Positions 1 through 13,400 of a stretch of DNA of 64,000 bases are shown here, one piece after another; the first letter of the stretch is position 1, and every line of letters begins with the position of its first letter. The notes below the pieces were generated by a model that saw nothing but the letters and a program-made list of their open reading frames with translations, did no database searches and was not told the origin of the DNA. Origin of the DNA: Pteria penguin (lineage: Eukaryota; Mollusca; Bivalvia; Pterioida; Pteriidae). The position numbers and the translations under genes were made by a program. Location: the NCBI GenBank assembly GCA_035048485.1, contig CM068583.1, positions 22,977,341 to 23,041,340 of the forward strand. Direction: 5' to 3'.

Positions 1-70
1 AACACATTCAGGATACGTTGTGTTTTTTGTTTGTATGATTTTTGTTTTACGTCATGCCAAGATACATGCA

Positions 71-174
71 CTTATATGGTACCAGCATCTGCCATATGCT
101 ATGCCCTTATATGGTACCAACATCTGCCATATGCTATGCCCTTATATGGTACCAACATCTGCCATATGCTATGC
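71..174. repeat. 35-bp tandem repeat, three copies
   Basis: The unit CTTATATGGTACCARCATCT followed by GCCATATGCTATGCC is present three times in a row. Copies 2 and 3 are essentially identical, and copy 1 differs by one base (AGC versus AAC). Confidence 0.95.
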
Positions 175-189
175 ACATAAATTAAGATC

Positions 190-430
190 CCAAAGTTGAC
201 CCTCCCAAAGCTGACTCTGCCAAAGCAGATTCTTTCAAAGCAATGAAGGATCTTTTACGTGCCACATCTACCGTGACGAGACCTCAATTTTTACTGTCTC
301 ATCAGAAAGACAAAACACCAGTGTGCCCACTGCTGGATGCATCAGGGAACTCAGGGTCACGAGCCACATGGGTTTGATCAATCATGAGCTGAGAATCTCA
401 TCCACCGAACCATGCTGGCTTGATCAGTCA
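190..430 (-). repeat. Degenerate tRNA-derived SINE, copy 1
   Basis: The core phrases AAGGATCTTTTACGTGCCAC, ACTGTCTCATCAGAAAGAC and AACACCAGTGTGCCCACTGC are shared with the copies at 8218-8490 and 31008-31295. Read on the minus strand, the right end resembles a tRNA-like head (GGTTCGGTGGATGAGATTCTC). The copy is diverged, and its left limit is uncertain. Confidence 0.7.
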
Positions 431-905
431 TGAGCCAAGTACCTTATTGATTGAGCTGTCAATAATGAATTATGTTTTGTTGTCAAACACAAAATAAATA
501 AGGTATATCATCAGTTTACTGAATTACAATGAGATATGTCATTAATGTGCCAACATCAACCCCTCACAGCTGTTCATAATAGACGTGCTACATACAAGAT
601 TCCTCACAGGTTTTGGTGTGACCATTGTATAGGTCTAAATTTCTGTGCGGTGCATCATATAAGCAAAATAATCATGGCATGATGTAAAACAATAAGTAAA
701 GCACGAAATAATTGAAACAGTATATCCTGAGGTCCTGTTTGAAGTTCTTACTTGGCAGGTTATCAGTGTTGCATTATTAGGTTAATCCATCACATAAAGT
801 GAAACTCGTATATGACTTTATGTGAGCAATACTAAGTTTTGAAACGTCTGCTTAATTTTCCCAGGAACACAGTTGTATTGCTTTCACAGATAATATATCA
901 GAGAT

Positions 906-1695
906 GTGACAGATAGATATATGGACAGACAAATAGATAACAGACAGACATATAACAGACCACTGAGACAGACAAATAACAGACAGACATATAACAGACC
1001 ACTGAGAGAGATAGATAACAGACAGACATACAACAGACGACTGAGACAGACAGATAACAGATGGACATACAGCAGACAACTGAGACAGACAGATAACAGA
1101 CAGACATACAACAGACCACTGAGACAGACAGATAACAGATGGACATACAGCAGACAACTGAGACAGACAGATAACAGACAGACATACAACAGACCACTGA
1201 GACAGAAAAATAACAGACAGACATATAACAGTTGACTGAAACAGACAGATAACAGACGGACATACAACATACCACTGAGACAGGCAGATAACTGACAGAC
1301 AGATAACCGACCACTGAGACAGACGGAAAACAGACAGACATATAACAGACCACTGAGACAGACAGATAACAGACAATCATACAACAGACCACTGAGACAG
1401 ACAGATAACAGACAATCATACAACAAACCACTGAGACAGATAGATAACAGACAGACATACAGCAGACAACTGAGAGGGATAGATAAAAGACAGACATACA
1501 ACAGAAGACTGAGACAAACAGATAACAGACAGACATACAACAGACGACAGACAGACGGATAGATAAAAGACAGACATACAACAGAAGACTGAGACAAACA
1601 GATGGACAGACAGCAGAGGACTGAGACAGACAGATAACAGATGGACATACAACAGACCACTGAGACAGACAGACAGATAACGGAGACATACAGAT
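906..1695. repeat. 39-bp minisatellite (GACA/GATA-rich)
   Basis: About 20 copies of a 39-bp unit, GACAGACAGATAACAGACAG followed by ACATACAACAGACCACTGA, run head to tail with scattered substitutions and a few short deletions. The unit length is a multiple of three and one strand is poor in stops. That explains the long spurious open frames here (for example 852-1376, 884-1660 and 898-1758 on the minus strand, encoding LLSVCLSGLLYVC-type repeats). Confidence 0.97.
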
Positions 1696-1811
1696 AACAG
1701 AAAAGTGAACCCTAGGAGTCACTATGCAAAAATTGCAAAGTATGGTATAAACCAACACTGTGGCATTACAGCTTTCTTCAAGATGCCCATTAATGCTCCA
1801 TTATCTTATAG

Positions 1812-2759
1812 GCAGTGATGGTTGGAGATGACATTGTAAATGATGTAGGGGGTGCTCAAGTTTGTGGCATGATGGGAATCCAGGTCAGGACTGGTAAATT
1901 TAGGTAAGATATAAGTAAACTAGCAATCTGTCATAGAAATTTTTCCAGCTTTGTATTCTTTCGATCCAGTGGAATAGATCAATGTAACATTAATCCATCT
2001 TAATGCTTTAAACCTTGTATTGGCAAATTTTAGACGTTCTAGAAAAATTAAAAGCTTATCATAAGCAGTTCTACAGGTTAAAACATGGAGTGGAGACATA
2101 GTGACTGAGGAAGCTACAATGTGCTCCAACCCACTGTAGCCTTTCACTTGGATGAGCCAGCTAAGTTCTGTTCAGTCAGTAACATGGTTTGCTTGAAGGT
2201 GAGAGGTCATGGGTTTGAGCTCGACATGTGACTAGGTCAAATACCATAAACTGAGAAAAAACTCAAGCCATAATTTCAAATTCTTCCGATCAACAGTGAA
2301 TTAGTAACTGGGATTTGGATTTTACTGAGTTTTATTCTATCAATAATTAGAATTAAAGCATTCTGCATGACAATTTATTTAAGCGTTTGATAATGGAAAA
2401 AATTAAAAATGAAATAATTGACTCAAGTATTTTCTCAGTTTGTGACGTCAGACCCTGGTCTCGCTTTTCTCTTTAGGATGAGGCACTACGTCAGTGTAAA
2501 TGTTGGCATGTAGAAGCTTCAGATGCCGAGATGGGTCATTTGCATATCTAGTACATCAGTAATTCAGCACAAGGCATCAGGCAGATAATGTCACCACAGA
2601 AGTGAAATTCTATTGGTACAATGTTAAACAATAAACAGTACAGTTTTCATTACACTTTTCAGACCTGAAGACGAGGACCATCCCAATGTCAAACCAGACG
2701 TCTATACAGATAACTTAGCTGCAGCAGTAGACTTGATCCTTACCAAAGTTAAATTATAA
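1812..2759 (+). CDS. LHPP: LHPP-type phosphatase, last two coding exons (5' part outside window)
   Basis: Two exons at 1812-1903 and 2663-2759 join in frame (AG|A encoding Arg) and end in TAA. The first follows an ATAG acceptor and has a GTAAGAT donor; the second follows a TTTTCAG acceptor. The peptide contains [15 protein letters not shown], the C-terminal HAD motif IV, in which paired aspartates bind Mg2+. It continues with [10 protein letters not shown] and then [20 protein letters not shown], which matches the C-terminus of phospholysine phosphohistidine inorganic pyrophosphate phosphatase. The related HDHD2 has a different tail after TGK, so LHPP is preferred. Family members are cytosolic Mg2+-dependent phosphatases acting on phosphohistidine, phospholysine and pyrophosphate. 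The nucleophile DxD motif and the cap domain are encoded to the left of the window. The identification is strong, but only about 63 residues are visible. Confidence 0.9.
1904..2662 (+). other. LHPP last intron, with a possible SINE head
   Basis: This is the intron between the two LHPP exons. At about 2160-2250 a tRNA-like stretch is visible, with a B-box-like GTCATGGGTTTGAGCTCGAC. It is too degraded to assign firmly. The rest looks unique. Confidence 0.4.
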
Positions 2760-3205
2760 TACATGGGGGAAAAACTCCTACTTCATTACTGACAGATCAG
2801 TATAAATTATACTAATCTGTACTGCACTTCCATTGTCATTTACATGTAACCAGGGTATTTATTGTAGATCAGGTAATTGTTATGAATTATTCTACCCTAT
2901 TGTAAGCAGACATCATCATTAATTTTTTAAATATAACCAGGATATTTATTGTAGATCATTTAACTGTTATAATTCATTATAGCCAATCACATGAAGACAT
3001 GATCTTTCTTTGTTGGGTATATTGATCTACTGGTATATTGCCAGGGTTTTTAAAGTGAATCAGGACTCTCATTCTGTCCTTCAAATTCCCATTTGTTTAT
3101 CAAAATTTAAACAAAATTTTTAATGCTTTTAATGTAGTTTATCTTCGATATCCTGCGAATTGAAGAATTGTATCTGTTGCATTGAATAAAGATGTTGACT
3201 TTTAC
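2760..3205 (+). other. LHPP 3' UTR with poly(A) signal
   Basis: The sequence after the TAA at 2759 has no further coding signal. A canonical AATAAA lies at 3185-3190 and is followed by a T-rich stretch (TTGACTTTTACTCTC) suitable as a downstream element. The 3' end of the transcript is therefore placed near 3205. The UTR contains a short near-duplication: ATATAACCAGGATATTTATTGTAGATCA at about 2931-2958 resembles the sequence at about 2847-2873. Confidence 0.65.
3185..3190 (+). terminator. Poly(A) signal AATAAA for LHPP
   Basis: A perfect AATAAA hexamer sits about 425 bases after the LHPP stop codon, on the coding strand, and is followed by T/GT-rich sequence. It is the first canonical hexamer in a good downstream context. 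Confidence 0.6.
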
Positions 3206-4400
3206 TCTCAAACTACTCCACAGGAGTCAGGTTCTCGTGGGTGCCAGTGCCAAGGGAGACACTTAATATCGGTTTAAAAAGATGAATCCCAATGACTATT
3301 TCTTTATGGTATTCAGATCTTAGAATTACTCCCCTTGTTTAAAAGCAAATTAATTATTTAATGCATGTGGTAAATGATGGTGCAAACCATGGTACGAAAT
3401 GAAAACCATGTGGGAAATGTTTCCCACATTGTAAACAGTGGATTTGGTAGGTGACTAAATGCTGATGGATTTAACTTTTTGAGAAATTGTGTATACCATA
3501 AATAAATCCATCTCGTGATACTTGTTAGTGCCAGAGAAAGAATACTCACATGATGGTAGCTAGTGGTAAATATTGGAGAACAGTGGCACGATGGTAGCTA
3601 CTGGTAAATGGTGGAGAAAACTGGCATGATGGTAGCTACCGGTAGTGGTAAATATTGACATGGGGATAGCTACTGGTAAATGGTGGAAAAACTGACATGA
3701 TGGTAGCTAGTGGTAAATGGTCGAGAATACTGACATGATGGTAGCTAGTGGTAAATGTTGAATATTGACATGATGGTAGCTAGTAGTAAATGGTAGAGAA
3801 TATTGACATGGTGGTAGATGTTGGAGAATACTTACATTACCAGCTGCTGGTAAATGGTGGAGAAAACTGACATGATGGTAGGTAGTGGTAAATGATGGTA
3901 AATATTGACATCGGGATAGCTACTGGTAAATGGTGGAGAAACCGACACGACGGTAGCTTGTGGTAAATGGAAAATATGGACAACAGTAGCTAGAGGTAAA
4001 TGATGCAGAATATTGACATGATGGAAGTTAGTGGTAAATGTTTGAGCAAAAGAGGATATCAAGTGAAAACCATGAACTTGAAGTATGAGTGTTGAAATGA
4101 ACTCACTTGAACAGAAAGAGCTTTTATACATGCTGATGTATACTGTGACACATAACCTTCAATTTTTACTTTCATCCTAAAGGCAAGACGTGGACAAGTG
4201 CTCCAACCCAAGACCTACCAAACCCAAGCATAGCTTACTACCAACTAGGTTATGCTTACTTCACTGATTTTGTGCAGGCACAATCGTTCTCATTTTGTTT
4301 TACCAGGGATCAAAATGAAAGTAGCAAGTTTCGGCAAACCACATCTGCCCACTTTGCCAACATCCACCTTCCCTTATAATTCACAACTTAAAATGAAATT
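3206..4400. other. Intergenic region between LHPP and IPO5 3' ends
   Basis: The two genes converge tail to tail. Apart from the minisatellite at about 3545-4060, I see only AT-rich unique sequence and no ORF of interest. Confidence 0.5.
3545..4060. repeat. Minisatellite of about 38-40 bp
   Basis: A unit close to GATGGTAGCTAGTGGTAAAT followed by GGTGGAGAATACTGACAT recurs about 13 times with indels, so the period drifts between roughly 36 and 45 bp. The minus-strand open frame over 3832-4131 is a by-product. Confidence 0.93.
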
Positions 4401-7400
4401 ATAAGAAAAAAAATATTTGCTCTTAGAATTTGTTTTATTTAGGCATTGATAGTAACAATGATTAAAACAATGATTTGCTAGCATAAAACTTGCAACGTAT
4501 ATAATGCAAAACCAGAAAGAAATCTTTTTGTAGCAGTACTTCAAATCATTGTTGCTCTATATATAATTAATAGTCTATTTACCTTGTTGTTCTTGCTTCT
4601 TTTTCAACTAAATAACAATATATTGTATACATGTAATCGTTATTAAAAAAGAAAGTATTCAGTAGCACAAGTAATCAATATAACTTTTATTATTAGCATT
4701 AATATGAAAGACATCCTGACAACATGTTATTCATATATTCAAAGAATACAAAGAAAATTACCATCATGCAATAACAAAATGTACCTGTTCATGATACATG
4801 AAATAACAAACAAGTGTAATAACCTTGGTGAGTAACGGTCAACATGTGAAACTATTATTTCTTGACTCAGATAAAAAGGACAGACTCCTCAAGAAAACAA
4901 ATCGTATTTAGAAAACGTTTATGTCTACAATAGTATTTGTAAATTGTAAGTATTAAACACAAAGCTTGTATTGATATTTTTCTACACAGAAATATAAATT
5001 GTTCAAGAGTGACTGTGTTTTGAATAAACATCATCCTGAAAACATCTCAAATTCTAGCTCTTGAGTTATCAAGTCAAAATGTTTAGACTTTGGCTAAGAC
5101 TGATTTACTCAATTCAAGGACCTGTTAGCTTACAATGCCCAAATATTGATAAATAATAGCAGAAACCAGCAAAGAGGGAGTTGAAAGTAAGAAATTTGTG
5201 AAAAAGTAGCAGTATCAAATTAGGGAGGGGATTCATATGATTGCAAGTATGAAGATGTATTCTCTAAAACAAGCAAAACAAAACAAAAACACTTCAAAAG
5301 AACCACTGTCTAATAGAAAGACTCAGCAAAGGGATAATCTAGAATACTTAATGGTTATGACATGCAGCTCTGAAATGGGTATCAAATGTTCATTATACGG
5401 GTTTTCCTGACAAATAAATAAAAAAATGAAAAATCAATAAATTTTTTAATACTAACTAGAAAATTCTATACACTTAAACAAAACATAGGAAAGATAACTG
5501 ACAATATTTGGATAGACTTTTAAAGTTTTTCTAGTCAACATCTTGGTTACCAAATTTGTGTATAAAGCTTCTTGCCTCATCTATGACACTAAAGAGGATT
5601 TCGAAAAATACTGCATCACTTTATGTACAGAGTAGCACCTTGCATGAATTTAATTCTTGATGAATGATTAAAAAATGTCTTCATCCCACAGCATTTAATT
5701 CAGTACATTCCATCAAAATTCCAATAGTAGTACAGTAAGCAATACAATTGCTTTGGTAAGACTATGCAAACTATCATCACTTTGAAACTTGTCAGTCGAT
5801 TGTTCGTTACGAAAATGAATCTCCACTGGAATAATTATTTCACAAATAAATCAGATAACTTACTTTGCTACTGTAGGTAAAAGTTTGTTGTACACTGTAA
5901 TTTTGTATCTGAACAGAACATGCACTCATTAATACTATATGGGATATCAAATGTCCAATACACATTCTTAATAATACATCAACAAGTATAGTATCGAGTA
6001 ATGATGGATAAAAAAAATATTCTGGTAGAAGCACTTCAGTACCTGTTTATTATTTTCAATTCATGCTATCAATGTACATACATTTCAACTTTTAAACAAA
6101 AACCATGTCGTAATGCAACGCAAATAACAAAAACACAATAAATAGCATCAAGAACATGCCTGTGGACAATAGAATTTTTTCCTACCTTATATTTCATTCC
6201 ATGCCAGACATACGATATTTTACAGTAAAAATTTGCGTCATTTTTATCTGACGTCACTATGCTAGCATTAATGTTATACAATGTAATGAAAATCCTGGCA
6301 AAAAGTAGCATGTCTGGCATAAAGCCCCTTATATCATGTTTAATTGGAAGAACGTCTAGTACTGTGATCTCTGTCCATCAGGCTCCATACTTGGAGCAAA
6401 TATTCTATGTATGAATGAATGTGCCCGAAACTCGCTGTTCATAAAACTGATATTCCTATGAAAGTCTCAAACTATGAAGGGATAAACACTACAATCAAGC
6501 ATATTTGATGGTTTAAGTTTTCCAAGGCAACATTTACTGAATTACATTGAACATTCTGTGTTGCTACACCATTCAGTGTATACCTGGAACTAATTCAATC
6601 ATGCATTACTTTCATATTTTGAAGTAAAATATGTTTCTTATTTTGATAGCTGTTTCATGTAGCAACAAAATTATTCTAGTAAATATTGATGACAACTTCT
6701 TAATACAATACACAGAAATTTCTACTTATGCAATGGACATACTCAGAACAGTGAGAGATCTTTATATGCCTACATTTACCTTGACACAGGTTTTTGGTTT
6801 TATTGTCTCATCTGCAAGACAGGACATACAAGTTACTGGTGAGGCTTGAACCTGTAACATCTTCACTCGGAACCAAGCTGGCTGCCAACTGAGCAATATT
6901 GGCTCCAAAACTGATGAAAACTTGCTCATTGAAGTGACCTGTCTCAATTATAACGCCTCCAATGAGGGTCAATGATACTACTGCTCAAGCAGAGATTAAA
7001 GGTGCAACAAATACAAAAACTTCTTAAACATATTGTCAACCCCAACATAATCACATGCATAGATAAATACACCATACATACACATTATCCATGAAATCTC
7101 GCAATCAAAATCAGCAGGGAAAAAAAAACTACTGTAACAATGACCATTAAAAGATAACACTGAATGATGAAAGTTTCTAAATTAGAAATGATGTGCTTCA
7201 CTGCTGGTCCTAAAACATTCAATGCAAATCAGTCAAGGATGGTTGGAGAAACTCTGCTCATTAAATACACTCCACTTATAAAGGTGATGGGAATAAGCAG
7301 TCATGCTAAATAGTAATGGAGGATCACTCCTCAGAAAGTGAAGACTGCTCAGACATAGCAAGAAAAGACAACTCCTTCACTGGAAAAAAGAGGAGGCGGC

Positions 7401-7473
7401 AACTCCTGAACATGAAGTGGGGATAATTCTATTGCAGGAAACGGTCATACACAGTATAATTTGTGAAGGGATG
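4400..7473 (-). other. Probable long IPO5 3' UTR
   Basis: Between the IPO5 stop (7474-7476) and the minisatellite lies about 3 kb of AT-rich, mostly unique sequence without supported coding exons. Minus-strand AATAAA hexamers (TTTATT on the plus strand) occur at 4434-4439 and 4686-4691 and are candidate poly(A) signals. An alternative is a short 3' UTR followed by intergenic DNA. A degenerate SINE (about 6720-6940) lies within it. The UTR assignment is inferred from position and is not shown directly. Confidence 0.35.
6720..6940 (-). repeat. tRNA-derived SINE, diverged copy
   Basis: The core phrase CAGTGAGAGATCTTTATATG and TTTATTGTCTCATCTGCAAG align with the other SINE copies. On the minus strand the right end reads ATTGCTCAGTTGGCAGCC (A-box-like), then ACAGGTTCAAGCCTCACC (B-box-like, about 55 bases later). 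That gives a convincing tRNA-type pol III promoter layout. Confidence 0.75.
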
Positions 7474-10400
7474 TCACTGCGTGATGGCTGTATGTAATGC
7501 TTGTTTCTGATCCTCTGACAACATGCCAATACATTGCTGGAACATTTCTTGATTTGCCTATGAATGAAGACATAAATTACATACAATAAAGAAGATACAT
7601 TTTAATGTGAATGCTAGTACATAAAACTGGATGTGGATTCAATTTTTTTTTGTTTGTTTTAATCACAAAACCGAATCAATTTTCAAACTTGATCCTGAAT
7701 ATATATTTAGACTTTCAAGCATCTTAATAAACCTTCTTTTTTGTTTTAAATATGAGTTGAACCTTAAAATAGGTAAAAATAGTAATGTGGGGTATTCATC
7801 CTAGCGAGAGTCACACCTTAGCAAAGTTAGCACTATCTTTAGTGCACCAATTCATAACAATTCTAATACAAATGTTTTTACAAATACAAAAAAGGTCTGT
7901 CAAATACTATCCCTATTCAGGAACATCACAAGTCTGTACTTTTTACAATATCACCAGACCTAATAGTACTAAAGTAGGTAAGGCACAGTATTCGATCTAT
8001 AAAAGAATGCACTTCTACATGCCCAAGATCTGTTTAACCCAGTTAGAAACAATAACTCCCTCTATCTTTAAATCTGTTCAGGCGGAAATAACCAAACAAT
8101 AAAGTTGACTGTCATCAGCTCAAACATTAATAACTTGAGCTTCAGGTCACGTCAAACTTACTCATTAAGTACAGACTCAAGTATCTGAAGAGTCACTGAA
8201 CATAACAATCAAACACCTGATTGACTGATTGTTTTACATCACTCCACAGTTATTTCATGTATATGATGACGGCACCTGAATGATGTATTGCATAGAAATT
8301 TTTACCTTTGCAATGAACCCACCTGAAGCAGTGAGGGATCTTTTACATGCCACGCATACCATGACATGGGACCTTGGATTTTACTGTCTCATCCAAAAGA
8401 CTGAACACCAATGTACCCAGGGCAGTAATTGATCCCAAGACCTCTAGATCACAAGCCGAGCACCTCGTCCACTAGGCCACACCAGCTTCAATAAAACTTC
8501 TAAAAACTTGAGCGATTTCTCTTGGTCATATGAACTGTGACTTACGGAGAACAGTATTTATATAGTAGTTGACTGAATATCATTTGATTGAACTATGTGT
8601 GGTAAATATCAGTGACCTACCTGTACTTGTTTGACAATATTGACCATTCTAGTATATACAGGTTCCTCTTTTTCTACACACTCCTTGTTAAAGGCTTCAC
8701 TAATTATGCTAACTAATCGTGGTAAATTGACATTGTTTGCACCTAGAATCACGGGATGATTCCTGCAAAAGGAAATTCATGATTAAAACATTTTGTTTTT
8801 TAAGAAATGTGTTATTTTCTTTCCCATTCATATTAAACATTGACAAAATTTAATGAAACCAGTGTGTAATGGATGACTAGGAACTGGATTTGAACTTATT
8901 AATTCTTGCCATTTAAGCAGTGTCTCAATTTAAGTGTTGTATGATTAAGGTGTATGCACTCAATAAGAGGCCTTTATCTTTGAGAAAAAGATGCTCTTAA
9001 TTTAATTTTAATTTATATCCAACATCAACAAACAAGAAAACCAATGAAAACAGGAAGGGACTTACATCTCAACAAGATCACAGAGGTAATTATAAATGTG
9101 AAGGGCTTCATCTTCATCCTCCCACACTGGCAACCACATAAGCCAGACAGGTAACACTTCATCTACATTTATCCTAGAGGCATTGTATTTGCAAATCTTT
9201 GTGACTGCAGAGATGGCATTTTCTGTGGGGTTGACATTCTCAACAGACCGTGACTCTGGATCCTGTATAACCTTTATCAAGGCTGGTAGTGCTTCTATAA
9301 ATTAGATAACAAAAAGACTTTGAAATAATGAGAAAGTGGTGTTCTAAGGAATAGATATGTCACTTGTAAACATGGTCAAAACAGAGTTGTAACAAACTGA
9401 TGACAGACAAGTGAACAATAACTATTGGCATAATTAGCTAATAAGCTGGGTAAAGCATATATATTTCTCAATAGATGCATGTATTTTCCTTTCTGGGGGA
9501 TTTCCAAGGCTAAATATAAATATGTACTGGCATGGTATGACATTTACCCATGATTCATAGTAAAATATTCCAAGTATAGGTCAAGGATGTAATAAATATA
9601 TTCTAAATACTACGCAATGTTTACAATTATCAAACATGGCAGCGTCCGTCGAAGTTTTTGATAATGAGGAAAGACTTTCATGTTTTTCTTCGAATAATTT
9701 GATTATGTTGAAAATGATTTTGAGAAATTTGTGCTTGAAAATGTGTTAGCTCATACGAAAACAAGAGCAACGCCTAGCGTGGCATAATACGCCCGTCGCT
9801 TAATTGGGACAGGATCAATTCGCATTTGGCATGATTTTCATGAAAAACATCTGACGTTTACTGAAGTTAATTGCGTTTCATAGCATTTTATCATAGGAAT
9901 AAGTCCAAAGGCAATATCTCCTGCAGAAACGGTCCTATGCAACCCATCTTGGAAATTGACCTGCAAAAAAAACTTGAAATTTTTTAGAACTAGCCCCCCC
10001 CCCCCCTTCTAAAATCATAAATTTCTCAAAAATGAAGAAAAAGATATCAATACCTGTAAAATATGTGGAGGTTGGTACATTTTACTTGTTTCATGATAAA
10101 TTTCATAATGTTTTTACAAAAATTAGATTTTTAATGAATTTTCAAAACAAAATCCAAGGGCCATAAATCCGTCAAAATTATGTCAATCGTAACAAAACTC
10201 GAACTGGTACTGATGCCGCTTCGAATAAGCCTATATATCATATTTCAACTCAATATCTTGAAAGACGGCAAAAAAAAGTCCGGAAAACATGACCTAGGAC
10301 ATATGGTCAACCGCCCGCCCCCCCCCCCAAAATCATAAATTTCTCAAAAATGAAGAAAAAGATATTAAAACCCGTAACATATGAGATAGTTGGTACATTT

Positions 10401-13400
10401 TACTTGTTTCATGATAAATTTCATAATGTTTTGACATAAAATAGATTTTTAATGAATTTCTGAAAAAATCTTGAAATTTATAAGTCCAAGGGCTATAAAC
10501 CCGTCAAAAGTAGGTCAATTGTAACAAAACTCGAACTGGTACTGACGCTGCTTGATATAAAGCTATATACTAAATTTCAACTCAATGTCTTGAAAGACGG
10601 CAAAAAAAGTCCGGAAAACATGACCTAGGACATATGGTCAACCCCCCCCCCCCCTAAAATCATAAATTTCTCAAAAATGAAGAAAAAGATATTAAAAACC
10701 GTAACATATGTGATAGTTGGTACACTTTACTTGGTTCATGAGAAATTTCATAATGTTTTGACAAAAAATAGATTTTTAATGAATTGTTGAAAAAATTTTG
10801 AAATTTATAAGTCCAAGGGCCATAAATCTGTCAAAAGTAAGTCAATCGTAATAAAACTCGAACTGGTACTGACGCCGCTTGAAATAAAGCTATATAGCAA
10901 TTTCATCGTAATATCTTGAAAGACGTCCATAAAAAGTCCGGAAAACATGACCCCGGACAGACAGACGGACACACGGACGGACAGCGCCATAACATAATAC
11001 GTCCCGTCTATTTGACGGGTGTATAATAATTAATTCTGCCCCTATCGATCAATTTATAAGAATATTGCAGAAAATCTCGACACGCGGGTCAGGATTGCAG
11101 AAATCACATACCACTACACTAAATGTTTACCTTGGTTTTCCCATTTTAGAATCAAATTTCATATTCATTTCTTTATTTTTAAAAATAAAAGATTCTACTC
11201 AAATTCACCAGATTTAATCATGTTTTTCTTTAGTTTATGCAATAATACCCAGTTAGAATATTTTTTCCTGAGATAATACCTTTAATTAACAAAGTATAAT
11301 GAGGACAGAGTCCAGCATATAAACCATAACCTTGAATAGATAGCCATGACATTTCTTATTAAATTCATGTATGATTTTTTTTTTGTGATAAAAGATAAGA
11401 AAATGAGAGAGGAAATATGACTGGACATGACATTTCATAACCATATGCAATTTATTCAGCAGTACAGAAAAAGCAATAGAAATTAGCATAGCGTGATAAG
11501 GGTTAACTGTGTATGCATTACAAACACAGCACCTTTTCATATAGCCGGCATGTAAATGACACACTACAAGCACTTGATATTACAAATTATGCAGATTTAA
11601 ATATGTTGAAAATATTTTGACATCAACTGATAGTGTGGATAAGCTTTTCTAGGCAAATATATTTTCCTTTCCTTTACACTTGAACCTTGATTTGGATAAG
11701 CATTCAACATTGTAAATAGTTGCTTTGCAGTCCTGCATCTTCACTATAAAAATCAATTCCATATTTTATTTAATTACCTGCACATGTTGATGCGTAAACT
11801 TCTCCACCGAACTGAGCCATGACACCTATTCCATAGGCTGCTGCTTGGCGTAGCTCTGGCTGCTTATCACATATATATTCTAACATATTCCGCAAGAAAT
11901 AATCTTGATATTTGATGGAGTGCTAAAAAAATATAAAGAAGTAATAAGATCATGAAATTATCTAAAGTTTCTTTTCAAAATTTTTCAAGAAGTTGCATGA
12001 TTAAATACCGTATTCACTCGTGTATAATACGCACTTTTTTTCATAAAATCTTACTTCGATTTTCCAGGTGCGTATTATACATAAGATCTAAAACAAGAAC
12101 CTTTTTTCCAGACATAAGAATTCATATTTCCGTGGCGATATTGCCGTAAATGTCCGCTGACAACGATCAGAACATGACCATTAGAGTTTGGGAACCCCCA
12201 CTTGACCACTGAAATGGATTTGAGACACTTGATAAAGAGATTATCATTTCAGTTTTACCTCCTTGTGTTGAACACTTTACAATATGCGCTGAAATGAAGA
12301 TGTTTTTACAAATGAGAAGAGCATATTTTAAAATAACAAGTGCCGATGCAATCCAATTATCTTATCATCGTCAATCAAGGTGAAATGGCTTCGCGGTCTA
12401 ACAATCAGCCATCGCCGTACACCCCGCTTGGATAATTGGTTGTTCGCATTTCTTCTACCTTTACTGCTGTGTTAATCAATTTATTTTGTACAAAGATTGA
12501 CACTTCGGGACAACGAGTGTAAAATATATAGATTCATTATCGGTATTTTATCAAGAGTACTAACAGGGAAGTATATAACACATATATACACGTCCCTGAT
12601 ACTAATTACAATTTTATTAACCATTCTTTAGTTTTCCTTCTATCAACACAGTTTTTGGATCACAAATTAATTGTATTACGGAAGTTGGGTTTATTCCATT
12701 CATTGAATATCCTAAGGTTCAGACGCGTAACCAATTGTGTTTTCCGTAAAGTGAAATCTGTAATATAGAGATTTTTTCTAGGTAAACTTAAGGTTCTTGA
12801 CCACTTGCTTATGCGGCAATTTCACCTGCGTATTATACACGAGATGTAGACTTTTTCTCCAATTATTTCCCAAGGTTTGGGGGTGCGTATTATACACAGA
12901 TGCGTACTATACACGAGTGAATACGGTAGAGCTTTTGCCAATTTTAAATGATTTTAGGGGTCTTATACCAGACAAACCACTTTTTGCCGGAATTTTCACT
13001 AAGACGTCAGCGCTTGGAATGTGACGTCACAGTAATATGACACAAATCTAAGCGGCAATTTTGTGTTTGTCCGGTATTGCCCCTACATCATGTAAAATTG
13101 GCAAAAAAGGTTATTAGAAAACCAACACCTTTACTGAAGACTTAGCTACTCACAATGCTGAAAGTGAGAAGGAAACGTTTCTAATATTAAAGTAGACGAT
13201 AGTGATAAATTTAACAAAAATATTATAAATATAAGTAAATATAAGTAAAATATAATTTAAGTAAAAATAAATATAAATATAATATTTGCTTCACCCAGAA
13301 ATTTGACCAAAATGTTGACATCAGACATCCAGATGTACAGACAGGAAGACAGCCATTGCTAATCAATAGACCAGAATTGCTTTGCTATCCGGCCAAAAAA

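Larger units (their letters stand above)
1..1811 (+). other. LHPP intron content
   Basis: I find no coding exon here; this is the intron before the penultimate LHPP exon. It holds a three-copy 35-bp repeat (71-174), a degenerate SINE on the minus strand (about 190-430), an apparently unique stretch (about 440-900) and a large 39-bp minisatellite (about 906-1695). Confidence 0.6.

Noticed and set aside
852..1758. Minus-strand open frames of 174, 258 and 286 codons and a plus-strand frame of 109 codons
   Set aside because: They are translations of the 39-bp minisatellite in different frames. The periodic low-complexity peptides, overlap of all frames and lack of splice or start context argue against genes.
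6069..7586. Possible extra gene in the region 3' of IPO5
   Set aside because: Open frames here are short and unrecognisable. The 7377-7586 frame is an out-of-phase reading of IPO5 exon 26, which is in frame as [20 protein letters not shown].
12797..13024. Plus-strand 75-codon frame over a MITE end
   Set aside because: It lies across the terminal inverted repeat of the family A MITE and has no recognisable domain.
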